Shown in pieces: positions 1-8,130 of a stretch of DNA of 64,000 nt. Numbering within the stretch: the first letter of the stretch is position 1; each line of letters opens with the position of its first letter. The position numbers and the translations under genes are program-made. The DNA is taken from NCBI RefSeq assembly GCF_011044175.1, contig NZ_CP049057.1, positions 3,269,501 through 3,333,500 on the forward strand. The letters are read 5' to 3'. Source of the stretch: Rasiella rasia. Lineage in GTDB: Bacteria; Bacteroidota; Bacteroidia; Flavobacteriales; Flavobacteriaceae. The notes below the pieces were generated by a model. That model was not told where the DNA came from. It ran no database searches and saw nothing but the letters and a program-made list of their open reading frames with translations.

Positions 1-310
1 CTAGATCTTTAAAAATCTTAAGTTTTAAATCCACGTTTTCAGTAGCCGCTTCTACCACAAGTCCGGCGTATTCTACACCTTCTTCTAAACTTGTATACGT
101 AGTAATGTTACTTAGTGTACGTTGCTTCTCTTCTTCGGTAATACGTTCTTTAGCAACCATTCTATCTAGGTTCTTGGCTATAGTTGCCATTCCTTTGTCT
201 AACGAAGCCTGAGAAACGTCGATGAGTTGAACTTTATAATCTTTTTGAGCGAAGGTGTGGGCGATTCCGTTGCCCATGGTTCCTGCTCCTATTACTGCTA
301 CATTTTTCAT
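1..310 (-). CDS. 3-hydroxybutyryl-CoA dehydrogenase, N-terminal part (cut by window edge)
   Basis: The first 103 residues are visible and the rest lies beyond base 1. The protein starts at the ATG complementary to 308-310 with a Rossmann NAD-binding fold whose glycine motif is GAGTMGNGIA (residues 8-17), followed by an acidic residue ending beta-2 (LIDVS). This is the signature of the 3-hydroxyacyl-CoA dehydrogenase family, which oxidises 3-hydroxyacyl-CoA to 3-ketoacyl-CoA. The single-domain start without a fused hydratase suggests the short-chain HbdA/PaaH type of about 295 residues. It lies 60 bp downstream of the Gfo/Idh gene on the same strand and is probably cotranscribed. Substrate choice cannot be read from this fragment. 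Confidence 0.85.
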   Translation of the reverse strand, partial: MKNVAVIGAGTMGNGIAHTFAQKDYKVQLIDVSQASLDKGMATIAKNLDRMVAKERITEEEKQRTLSNITTYTSLEEGVEYAGLVVEAATENVDLKLKIFKDL

Positions 311-370
311 ATTATTTTCCGCGAAAGCGAATATCTTTAGTAGGGTTAAACTTCTATTGTTTATACGTAT

Positions 371-1345
371 TTATAAACTTTTAAAATTTTCTATAATTTG
401 CATGGCTACCGTTAATGCCTGAGCCCCTTGTTCTAGAGTAACTTTAGGCGTCGATTTTGTTTGAATGGCATCTGCAAAACTCTCTAGCTCATCTAAAATT
501 GCATTGTTTGCATCTATCTTAGGGTTGTCAAAATAGATTTGTTTCTTTACACCTTCGGCATTGGTGAGAATCATGGCGAAATCGTCCGGATTTTTGGGCG
601 CGTCTTTCATTTTTACCACTTCACACTTTTTCTCCAGAAAGTCTACTGAAATATACGCGTCGCGCTGGAAAAATCTAGCTTTACGCATCTTCTTCATTGA
701 AATTCTACTTGCTGTTAAATTTGCAACACAACCATTTTCGAATTCAATACGCGCATTTGCAATGTCGGGAGTTTCAGAAATAACAGAAACACCACTAGCA
801 TTAATAGTTTTTACATTAGACTTTACAACACTTAATATAGCGTCTATATCGTGTATCATTAAATCTAATACAACAGAAACATCTGTACCTCGCGGATTAA
901 ATTCTGCCAGTCTATGTGCTTCAATAAACATTGGGTTATCTATCATATGGCTTACTGCCATAAACGACGGGTTAAAACGCTCTACGTGTCCTACCTGCCC
1001 TAAGACGTTATGCTTGGCGGCTAGTTCAAGTAAATCCTTAGCTTCTTGTACCGTATGTGTAATTGGTTTTTCAATAAAGAGATGTTTCCCTGCGGTTACT
1101 ACTTCTTTTGCACAATTGAAATGGTGTATGGTTGGTGTAACAACATCTACAACATCACAGGCATCTATTAGCGCTTCCATAGAGGAAAAGCTCTTATAGC
1201 CAAACTCTTCTTCAATTTTTTTTGAAGCTTCTTGGTCTGCATCATAAAAACCAACTAACTGATATTTAGAAGATTGGTTGAGTAACTTGAGATGAATTTT
1301 TCCAAGGTGACCTGCACCTAAAACTCCAGCGTTTAGCATGGGCAT
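371..1345 (-). CDS. Gfo/Idh/MocA family oxidoreductase
   Basis: A 324-residue NAD(P)-dependent oxidoreductase. The N-terminal Rossmann fold carries GAGHLGKIH (about residues 10-18), the family EKP motif with its catalytic lysine lies at about 92-94, and the C-terminal domain has a HDIDAIL segment near 165. Family members oxidise or reduce sugars, inositol or related ring compounds; the substrate here is not recognisable. Two ATGs lie close together (1345 and 1339). A promoter -7 box sits about 10 bp upstream, so the leader must be very short. The 3-hydroxybutyryl-CoA dehydrogenase gene follows on the same strand; such pairs are common in flavobacteria, but the functional link is unclear. Confidence 0.85.
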   Translation of the reverse strand: MPMLNAGVLGAGHLGKIHLKLLNQSSKYQLVGFYDADQEASKKIEEEFGYKSFSSMEALIDACDVVDVVTPTIHHFNCAKEVVTAGKHLFIEKPITHTVQEAKDLLELAAKHNVLGQVGHVERFNPSFMAVSHMIDNPMFIEAHRLAEFNPRGTDVSVVLDLMIHDIDAILSVVKSNVKTINASGVSVISETPDIANARIEFENGCVANLTASRISMKKMRKARFFQRDAYISVDFLEKKCEVVKMKDAPKNPDDFAMILTNAEGVKKQIYFDNPKIDANNAILDELESFADAIQTKSTPKVTLEQGAQALTVAMQIIENFKSL

Positions 1346-1355
1346 AAATTTTTAG

Positions 1356-1387
1356 CAAAGGTAAGAGTTTCAAAGTACAATTGCGAA
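1356..1387 (-). promoter_or_regulatory. Bacteroidota-type promoter for the Gfo/Idh gene
   Basis: On the minus strand a perfect -7 element TACCTTTG lies at 1356-1363, with TTCG (weak match to TTTG) about 20 nt upstream. The predicted start site falls only a few bases before the ATG at 1345. Confidence 0.5.
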
Positions 1388-1538
1388 AGTAGGTTGGCCA
1401 AATAGAGAATTGCAGCTGGCAAAAAATAACACGCCTCACTGCACAAAAGTTTTTATGTACAACCTCGTGGTAATGAGTTGATAATCAATTAATTCAAAAT
1501 AGGGCAATTGCCTTATGGATTATCTAAAAGCATCGTAA

Positions 1539-1554
1539 TACGTTTACAAACGTA
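1539..1554. promoter_or_regulatory. Interrupted palindrome, possible operator
   Basis: TACGTTT-AC-AAACGTA is a perfect 7+2+7 inverted repeat ending 19 bp upstream of the ATG at 1574. Its position at the start of a gene fits a dimeric regulator site. The regulator is unknown and only one copy is seen here. Confidence 0.35.
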
Positions 1555-1573
1555 ATCACGTAACAAATACGAT

Positions 1574-2518
1574 ATGAATTTTAAAAACAAGTTTTTATTT
1601 CTCACATTGCTAACTTTTTTGTTCTTACTCGGTTGTAAAGATTCAACTTCTCAAGTAACAAATGAAAAGGCTATAAAAAATGAGGTTGTTCTTAAAAAGC
1701 GCCCACAAACACCACCTATTAAAGTAAAACGCGAGTTTATAAGACTAGTTGGAGAAACCACTTCGCATACTGTTGAAGAAACAAAATACAATAAAGATGG
1801 AAACGCTGTAGAAATTACGGCATATGATTACTACGGTTCAGGGAAGCAAACGCGAACCACTTTAAACACCTATTCATCTGCTGGTAATCTAATTGCCTCT
1901 ACCGATACTAACGAAGGTGTTATCACCAATTATACGTACGCTTACAATACGGAGAATCAGAAGATAAAAGAAACTTGGAGTCGAGAAAACGGACAAGGAA
2001 GCTCTACTAGCTTTATATACGACAATCAAGGTAACGTTGTAGAAGAAAAGAATTTTACTGCAGATGGAACAGAAGACTTTTCTCGTATTTATGAGTACAG
2101 TTATGATGCCTTCGGAAATATTACGGAAGAAAAAAAATGGGAGAAATATTTAGATGGTAGCGACAATTTATTGGTATATCATTATGCGCAAGAATTTAAA
2201 GACAACGTGTTGGCCTTTAAAATTAAATACAACGAAAGTGGAAAACCAACAATGGCCGAAGAGTATATTAGCAATGAAAAGGGGCAGACTATTGCTATCA
2301 TTGAAGGATCTAGGTCAGGAAAGTTTAAAACAGAATTTCTGTACAACGACTACGGAGAAGTAACAGATAAGAAAATCTTTAAAATAGCCGAAGACGATTC
2401 AGAAGAGTTAAGTATACACAATGTTACATCATACGATAAATACGGTAACAACTTAGGTACAGTAGATAAGGTAGTAACAAAACCAACAGCAAAACGAACA
2501 TTTACATACGAATATTAA
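1574..2518 (+). CDS. Lipoprotein with YD/RHS-like tyrosine-aspartate-glycine repeats
   Basis: A 314-residue protein with a lipoprotein signal: a hydrophobic stretch then LLGC, lipidated Cys about residue 21. The mature part contains recurring units of the form Y-(D/N)-x2-G-(N/K/E) spaced about 20-40 residues apart, for example YNKDGNAV, YDNQGNVV, YDAFGNIT, YNDYGEVT and YDKYGNNL. These look like degenerate YD (RHS-type) repeats, which fold as beta-strand curls. It should be anchored to a membrane, probably facing the periplasm or the surface. No catalytic motif is visible. A secreted basic protein follows after 11 bp and is probably cotranscribed. Function is unknown; only the repeat similarity is supported. 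Confidence 0.7.
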   Translation: MNFKNKFLFLTLLTFLFLLGCKDSTSQVTNEKAIKNEVVLKKRPQTPPIKVKREFIRLVGETTSHTVEETKYNKDGNAVEITAYDYYGSGKQTRTTLNTYSSAGNLIASTDTNEGVITNYTYAYNTENQKIKETWSRENGQGSSTSFIYDNQGNVVEEKNFTADGTEDFSRIYEYSYDAFGNITEEKKWEKYLDGSDNLLVYHYAQEFKDNVLAFKIKYNESGKPTMAEEYISNEKGQTIAIIEGSRSGKFKTEFLYNDYGEVTDKKIFKIAEDDSEELSIHNVTSYDKYGNNLGTVDKVVTKPTAKRTFTYEY

Positions 2519-2529
2519 AAACCAAAACT

Positions 2530-3099
2530 ATGAGAGTACTTTTAATAGTGATAGCATTTTTAGTCATTGGAATGACCAACAGCAATGCGCAAGAAGTTTA
2601 CAACAAAAAGGAGGCTAGAAAAGAAGCACGAAGAAAAAAGGCAAAGAAAAAAGAGAAGATTGCTGTAGTAAAAACTGTTCCAGAAACTGAAAAAGTGGTT
2701 GAAAAACCGGAATCTACGCAACAAGAGACAACTGATGAAACTACAGAAATGACTATGTTCTCTGGAGAAGTATTCGGAGGAACAGACGAATCATTCACCC
2801 TAACGCTGCAGAATGATAGGGTAACTATCATATTAAGTATGGGTGCCATCATTTTAAAAGTGGATAATAAAAGAATGGTTGAGCAAAACGGAGTGCAAAC
2901 TATTGTTTATGATATTGTTCAGTCTAATTTGGAAGGTATGAACTGGAAAGAACTTACATTTCTAGATATCTCTAAAATGTCTGAAGCCGATAGAATAAGC
3001 AATACGGGTACTAACTATACTCCAAGAGGTTATGTGATTAATGTTACTGGTTCACCTGAATTACGATTTTTTGGCGATAATACGGTAGGTAAGCTCTAA
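2530..3099 (+). CDS. Secreted protein with a lysine/arginine-rich N-terminal segment, function unknown
   Basis: 189 residues. A signal peptide (MRVLLIVIAF... ending SNAQ at about residue 21) is followed by a strongly basic segment (about residues 25-50, many K and R with E), an acidic Thr/Glu linker (about 51-75), and a compact beta-rich C-terminal half. I do not recognise a family. Its start is 11 bp after the stop of the YD-repeat lipoprotein, so the two probably form a two-gene transcript. No terminator is evident before the convergent peptidase gene that ends at 3129. Confidence 0.6.
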   Translation: MRVLLIVIAFLVIGMTNSNAQEVYNKKEARKEARRKKAKKKEKIAVVKTVPETEKVVEKPESTQQETTDETTEMTMFSGEVFGGTDESFTLTLQNDRVTIILSMGAIILKVDNKRMVEQNGVQTIVYDIVQSNLEGMNWKELTFLDISKMSEADRISNTGTNYTPRGYVINVTGSPELRFFGDNTVGKL

Positions 3100-3128
3100 A
3101 GTTTTTTTACGTTACTGCATTAATATCG

Positions 3129-4460
3129 CTATCTAAAAATAGCATTCGGAAAAGTTACAACACTTTCATGCCCATTGGGGCCAACGGCAGCTATTCCGAA
3201 GAAAAAATTATCTATAACAATGCCATCAAGTGTAAATTCAGAAACGTCACCTACAAAACGGCTATAGTCCCAAGTAGGTGAGGTGGTGTCTCGCCAATAA
3301 ATTTTATAGCCTATGGCACCGTCTACCTTATCCCACTTAAATTTTGCTGAAGGGGCTACTATTCCGCCAATCGCAACATTTTTAGGTGAGGGTGGTGCCC
3401 AAGCAAGACTTGCCATTGTTATTGCGTTTACGGCAGTAAGTTTTTTTGCATAATCGAAGTTCACAAATTTCAGCTTATCACCATACTCAATACCATCTTC
3501 TACCCTAATATCTTGATGTTGTTGGGTGTAGTTTTCATGGGCTTCCATGATACGTATACCCGCATAGCCTAAGTCGTTAAAAGGTCGGTGATGCCCTCCT
3601 CTTCCAAAGCGGTCTAACCTGTAAATCATCATGGGATTCATTTCTGGCATATACGTTTTGGTAGTAGTGTAGACATAACGTGCCAATTGTCTTGAAACGC
3701 CATCAACTTCGCCACCGTAAAATCTTCTTCTTCTGCGCTGTTCTTCTGTTTCGGTTGGAGGAACAGGTTCAGAAAATATTCTAAAATCTACATTGCTAAT
3801 TACCCCATCTACCCCTTTAATATTTCCGATCATATCATTATTAAGCACACCAATAATGTCCCATCCTTGTTCCTTAGCATATGCGGCGAAACCAGCACCA
3901 CCAAAAAGGCCTTGCTCTTCACCACTTAAACCTAAATAAACGATGCTGCTTTCAAATTTATATTTAGACAGGACACGCGCAGCTTCTATAGCACCGGCCA
4001 TACCGCTGGCGTTGTCGTTGGCACCTGGGGCATCTTTTGTAAAGTCACTACCGTCGCTATTTCGAGAATCGATGTCGCCACTCATTATAATATACCGGTT
4101 GGGATATTTAGTACCTTTTTGCACTGCAGCCACATTAACTATCCAGGTATCTCGAGGTACGCGTCTGTTGCCTTCAGCTTTTACAAAATCTTTCTGGTAA
4201 AACACATCAAGACAGTTATTGCACGAAGTAGAAATGGTTTCAAACTCTTGTTTAATCCATCTACGTGCAGCACCAATTCCCCGGGTAGTACTTACGGTAT
4301 CACTAAATGTGTTTCTAGTGCCAAAACCCGCAAGTGTAGTAATATCTTGTTCAATTCTATCTGCCGATACCGCTGCGATAATGTCGTAAATTTTTGGATT
4401 GGTTTGCGCAGATCCAAAGCTCACAGTTAGTACGCAGAGCGATAATATTATATTTTTCAT
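3129..4460 (-). CDS. Secreted M28-family metallopeptidase with C-terminal fibronectin III-like domain
   Basis: 443 residues from the ATG at 4460, which puts the signal peptide (MKNIILSLCV... ending GSAQ) at the N-terminus; a longer reading from 4478 would add six residues. The peptidase core shows the M28 pattern: PGANDNASG (metal Asp about 149), SGEEQGL (Glu about 181-182), NNDM (Asp about 209) and a late EAHENY histidine. The first metal ligand, normally His in G-H-x-D-S, reads SGDIDS here (Asp about 129). The last 85 residues form a fibronectin type III-like domain. It likely removes N-terminal amino acids from extracellular peptides. The M23 lipoprotein gene lies just upstream on the same strand. 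Confidence 0.85.
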   Translation of the reverse strand: MKNIILSLCVLTVSFGSAQTNPKIYDIIAAVSADRIEQDITTLAGFGTRNTFSDTVSTTRGIGAARRWIKQEFETISTSCNNCLDVFYQKDFVKAEGNRRVPRDTWIVNVAAVQKGTKYPNRYIIMSGDIDSRNSDGSDFTKDAPGANDNASGMAGAIEAARVLSKYKFESSIVYLGLSGEEQGLFGGAGFAAYAKEQGWDIIGVLNNDMIGNIKGVDGVISNVDFRIFSEPVPPTETEEQRRRRRFYGGEVDGVSRQLARYVYTTTKTYMPEMNPMMIYRLDRFGRGGHHRPFNDLGYAGIRIMEAHENYTQQHQDIRVEDGIEYGDKLKFVNFDYAKKLTAVNAITMASLAWAPPSPKNVAIGGIVAPSAKFKWDKVDGAIGYKIYWRDTTSPTWDYSRFVGDVSEFTLDGIVIDNFFFGIAAVGPNGHESVVTFPNAIFR

Positions 4461-4519
4461 AGTGCTTTTCTTTAGCACTAAATTTACTGAAAATAAGATT
4501 GATATTGGTGCCTTGTATT

Positions 4520-5158
4520 TTATTGGTAGCGAAGAGCTGTATATTCTTTTCTAGATTCAGGACCGTATGGATTGGCAGTGGTGTTTTTATAATTATAGTG
4601 GGTAGATACATACGGATATTCCCAAGAATCTTTAGTTAATACAAAATGTAAATGCGGATAACCAGCCAAGCCTGTTGCTCCACTTTTACCAATGGTATCT
4701 CCCTGTGTTACTAGATCTCCTACTTCGGCAATAGCTCCGTTTCTGGTAAGATGCATGTATTGGCCATAGGTGTTGTCCTGATGCTTTACAACTACCACAT
4801 TATTAGGAAACTCGCCATCTATGCCTCGTTCTTCAACAAAAACAACCTCACCAGCCCTAGATGCGGTGATAATACTACTAATAGGCATGGCAAAATCTAC
4901 GGCAAATTGATCTGGCTCTCCCTTACTATGATATGAGCCGCTACAGTGACTTAAGTGCACCATATATGTTTCGCCAACCGGATAGGGCAATACGTATTGA
5001 GAAGTTTCCCAATTATCATATGATGTGCCTTGGCAACCTGCGGTAAAATTACCCGTTCCTTCTGGTGGCTCATAGACAGCTGATTCGGGTTCTTCGTCAT
5101 TTTTTGCACAACTTAGACACAGAATAACTCCCAACACTAATAGTATATACGATTTCAT
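4520..5158 (-). CDS. M23 (LytM-type) metallopeptidase lipoprotein
   Basis: 212 residues. Lipobox CLSC with Cys at residue 17. The LytM zinc site is complete: His77 and Asp88 (H-x10-D within SKGEPDQFAVDFAMP), a catalytic His at about 136 (QYMHL) and the HLH motif at 169-171 (GYPHLHF). Enzymes of this family cut glycyl or D-Ala-meso-DAP bonds in peptidoglycan cross-links. The lipid anchor suggests action at the cell envelope. It is followed 59 bp downstream by the M28 peptidase on the same strand, so the two may be cotranscribed. Confidence 0.85.
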   Translation of the reverse strand: MKSYILLVLGVILCLSCAKNDEEPESAVYEPPEGTGNFTAGCQGTSYDNWETSQYVLPYPVGETYMVHLSHCSGSYHSKGEPDQFAVDFAMPISSIITASRAGEVVFVEERGIDGEFPNNVVVVKHQDNTYGQYMHLTRNGAIAEVGDLVTQGDTIGKSGATGLAGYPHLHFVLTKDSWEYPYVSTHYNYKNTTANPYGPESRKEYTALRYQ

Positions 5159-5274
5159 CTTTTTATTTTAAATGTAGGCAGGATCTTACCATTAATGCGT
5201 TTTTTATGGTTATTTTGAGATAAGAATAATTATTTTTAAAAAGAAATTAGAGTGGGAATTCTACCTTCGTCCAT

Positions 5275-6345
5275 ATGATTGAGATACTTCGATATTTTAT
5301 TTTCTTTTATTGTTTTCTTGGCGTTTTTATTGCAGGAGGATTGTTTTTTAAAAATAGGTCGCCTGCCAATTTAATGTTGGCATTGTTTATTCTTTGCTTT
5401 ACCATAGAGCAAATAGACTTTTTATATACCACTAGCAATGTGGTACTCCAATATCCCGCTTATTACCTTTTTGCATATCCAATTTGTTTTTTGTTTGGGC
5501 CTAGTTTATGGTTGCATATTCAATTTGTTACCAATCCTAGTTCGCAATTTCGCTGGAAACATTTATTACATCTCTTACCCTTTGTACTCTTTGTTGGCTT
5601 CGCACTTTCCCCATTATTGGCAATGAGCGGAGCTGAAAGAATGGAGTATACAAGAAGTCATTTTTTAACAGAAATGATGCCCTTAAACTACCTACGTACA
5701 GGTCATGTAACATTGTATGGGGTGTTAATGGTGTTTAGTATTGCCAAAAACGCCAACTATAAAAAGAAGATAGGGGTGTATCTAACATTTCTCACCTTCA
5801 TTTATTTAATTACTGCTGTGTTGCAGGTGTATCTTACCCTGTTTGCAGATAGTTACAGGCAGTTCTCCATCTATTTTTTCTTGGCTTCTACAATTTTCTT
5901 GATTGTTGGATTTGTACTGTATAAATATCCTGAAGTGTTGCAGCAGTTGCAGCAATTACAGCAAAAATATTTTACAAGTACCATAAAGCAAACCGATAAA
6001 GCTAGAATTGCCAAAAAGATTAAGAACTCCAGAAAAGAGGAAGCTTTATTTTTAGACAGCGCATTAAACCTAACAAGCTATTGCAATGCTATAGATGAAA
6101 AACCGCAATATGTGTCTCAAGTTTTTTCTGAAACATTTTCTACTTCATTTACGCATTTTGTAAATGCTATTCGAGTAGAGCGTGCACAGATAATACTTAC
6201 TAATCCGAAAATGGACACATTAAAAATTTTAGCTGTTGCTTTTGAGTGTGGTTTCAATAACAGCGTTACCTTCAATAAAGCATTTGTTCGTGAAACAGGA
6301 GTAACGCCAGGTAAATATAGGAAGAACCGAAAGTTGCTATCTTAA
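5275..6345 (+). CDS. Membrane-anchored AraC-family transcriptional regulator
   Basis: 356 residues. Seven predicted transmembrane helices fill the first about 215 residues. A basic linker follows, then an AraC-type double helix-turn-helix from about 255 to the end (conserved FECGFNNSVTFNKAF and the G-x-TPGKYRK ending). This 7TM-AraC architecture is frequent in Bacteroidota; it presumably senses a ligand or envelope state and acts on nearby DNA. A TACCTTCG -7-like box at 5262-5269 lies only 5 bp before the ATG, which would give an almost leaderless message. The stop overlaps the end of the convergent amidohydrolase gene by 9 bp. Targets are not evident. Confidence 0.85.
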   Translation: MIEILRYFIFFYCFLGVFIAGGLFFKNRSPANLMLALFILCFTIEQIDFLYTTSNVVLQYPAYYLFAYPICFLFGPSLWLHIQFVTNPSSQFRWKHLLHLLPFVLFVGFALSPLLAMSGAERMEYTRSHFLTEMMPLNYLRTGHVTLYGVLMVFSIAKNANYKKKIGVYLTFLTFIYLITAVLQVYLTLFADSYRQFSIYFFLASTIFLIVGFVLYKYPEVLQQLQQLQQKYFTSTIKQTDKARIAKKIKNSRKEEALFLDSALNLTSYCNAIDEKPQYVSQVFSETFSTSFTHFVNAIRVERAQIILTNPKMDTLKILAVAFECGFNNSVTFNKAFVRETGVTPGKYRKNRKLLS

Positions 6346-8055
6346 AAAGGTGACTTTCGATATTTTACCTTCGTTTACTTCGTAAATGGCAATTACGCTA
6401 GAATAATTATCTCCAAAGCGAACATATTCCCGGTCTATTACTTTGTTGTTTAAGGTAATTCTGTTTTTTATCTCGCAATAGAGGTTGGGTACTTCTTCAA
6501 ACATTTTAGCGAATTGTTCGCGCATTTGTACCTTACCATCCATTGAGAGTACTTCTGGAAAGTTGTAAATTTTCACATCATCGGCATACGTATCCATAAA
6601 AGCATCAATATCTCTGGCGTTATACGCGTTTACCTGTCTTTGCACGATTTGCTCTGGAGTTTCTTTATAGATTTCTGAAGCTTTTAAAACCAACCCATCT
6701 TTTAACGTTATTTCAATACTATTGAGATTTTCTAGACTTTCAAGTGGGTTCGCTGTTAGCATAATAAGGTCTGCTATCTTTCCTTCGGAAATCGTCCCTA
6801 AGGTAGCATCTAATCCGAAACCTCTTGCCGCATTACTCGTGGCAGCTTTTAGCACTTGCGGAACAGTTAGCCCAGCATTCTGCATTGCCTCTAATTCTTG
6901 TATGTAAGAAGATGCATGCATGGTGCCAATGTTTCCGGCATCTGTACCTGCCGCAATGTTTACACCTTTACTTTGTAACAACAGTAGACTTTCACTCATT
7001 AATTTAATCTTTCCGTCGTAATACGTAATAAAGCGTTCTTCGTTATCTCTAAAACGTTTTATAAATGGTGTGACAGTTGCATGGGTATATTTTTTTAAAT
7101 CGGTCATCGAACGATACGTCATCGGATTGGAAAAATACAAGTCTTGTTTGTGGTTGTCAGGCTTGGCTAGAAACGCTTTCGCATAGTTTTTAGATACAAT
7201 AAGTGTTGGGATGTAGGTAACATCATTGTCTAATAATAACTGCGCAAATGCCTCGTCTGCTGGTTCGTCATCGATGCTGTGTACTAAAATATCGGCACCT
7301 GCCTTAACGGCTAACTCGGCTGTGTTTTTTTGAGTAGCATGCACCGCCAACTTCATGCCGTTGTCATGCGTTAGCTTTGAGATATGCGTTATAATATCGT
7401 AGTTTTTCTCTGCTGTTTCTTCTTCGCTGGCTATATACCATATCTTAATAAAATCAGGTTTGTAGGGTAGCATTTTGTTAAAAAGCGCTGTAGCCTCTTC
7501 TTTCGTCGTAATTTTTTCAATGGGGGCATCTTCTAAATCGGCAAATGCCTCTGGCTTGTACGGAGAAAATAAAGGGCCGGTAACGTATACATTTGGAGAG
7601 ATGGTTGTAGCGGCACTACTATCTCTAATCTTAAAGTTGGAGAACGGACCTCCCACGTCCATAATGCTAGTAACTCCTAGTCGGAGATATCTATTAAAAC
7701 TATCAGGAACCATAGCTTCAGCAAACGCAAGCTCTTCTTCATAAGATACGGTCTCTGTCATATTTATTGCATCGGGTCTTGTGTATAAACTTCCGGTCTG
7801 AAAAAAATGGATATGAGTGTCAATCATCCCAGGCATGATATACTTTCCTGTTCCATCTATTGAGGGAATTTCTATCATTGCTTTTATTGGTTTGTTTGAA
7901 ATTTTCTTTATTAAACCATTCTGAATATGAATGTATTTCGGTTTCGACACTGTGCCTTTCTCAACATCTACAATGCTTATGTTTTCTATCATTACATGTT
8001 GTGAGAACGCCGTTATTCCGAAGAAAATAGTGAAAAGAACGTACAAATATTTCAT
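6337..8055 (-). CDS. Secreted amidohydrolase fused to a C-terminal NTF2/SnoaL-like domain
   Basis: 572 residues. Signal peptide (about 1-18, ending AFSQ). The amidohydrolase (metallo-dependent hydrolase) domain covers about 20-460: HIH metal motif at 81-83, a VHAT and a VHSID histidine further on, and the catalytic Asp in AAGTDAGN. This resembles imidazolonepropionase/prolidase-type members. The last about 100 residues (from QRQVNAYNARDIDAF) are a SnoaL/NTF2-like domain. This domain is closely similar to the one ending the next gene upstream (8131-9678). The native substrate is unknown. The fusion is unusual and points to a shared origin of the two neighbours' C-termini. Confidence 0.85.
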   Translation of the reverse strand: MKYLYVLFTIFFGITAFSQHVMIENISIVDVEKGTVSKPKYIHIQNGLIKKISNKPIKAMIEIPSIDGTGKYIMPGMIDTHIHFFQTGSLYTRPDAINMTETVSYEEELAFAEAMVPDSFNRYLRLGVTSIMDVGGPFSNFKIRDSSAATTISPNVYVTGPLFSPYKPEAFADLEDAPIEKITTKEEATALFNKMLPYKPDFIKIWYIASEEETAEKNYDIITHISKLTHDNGMKLAVHATQKNTAELAVKAGADILVHSIDDEPADEAFAQLLLDNDVTYIPTLIVSKNYAKAFLAKPDNHKQDLYFSNPMTYRSMTDLKKYTHATVTPFIKRFRDNEERFITYYDGKIKLMSESLLLLQSKGVNIAAGTDAGNIGTMHASSYIQELEAMQNAGLTVPQVLKAATSNAARGFGLDATLGTISEGKIADLIMLTANPLESLENLNSIEITLKDGLVLKASEIYKETPEQIVQRQVNAYNARDIDAFMDTYADDVKIYNFPEVLSMDGKVQMREQFAKMFEEVPNLYCEIKNRITLNNKVIDREYVRFGDNYSSVIAIYEVNEGKISKVTFLR

Positions 8056-8130
8056 AGTCTATTTTTATAGGGTAAGATTCCAATTTCTGCTTGCAAGGTA
8101 TCTAGGTTTTTTAAAGTGTATGTATAGTTT

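Noticed and set aside
317-332. TTCCGCGAAAGCGAAT as a repetitive extragenic palindrome
   Set aside because: Only one copy in the window, and the symmetry is short; it cannot be called a repeat from this window alone.
561-1199. Open frame on the plus strand opposite the Gfo/Idh gene (about 212 codons)
   Set aside because: Antisense to a well-supported gene; composition is that of a reversed coding strand, with no motif, promoter or homologous pattern.
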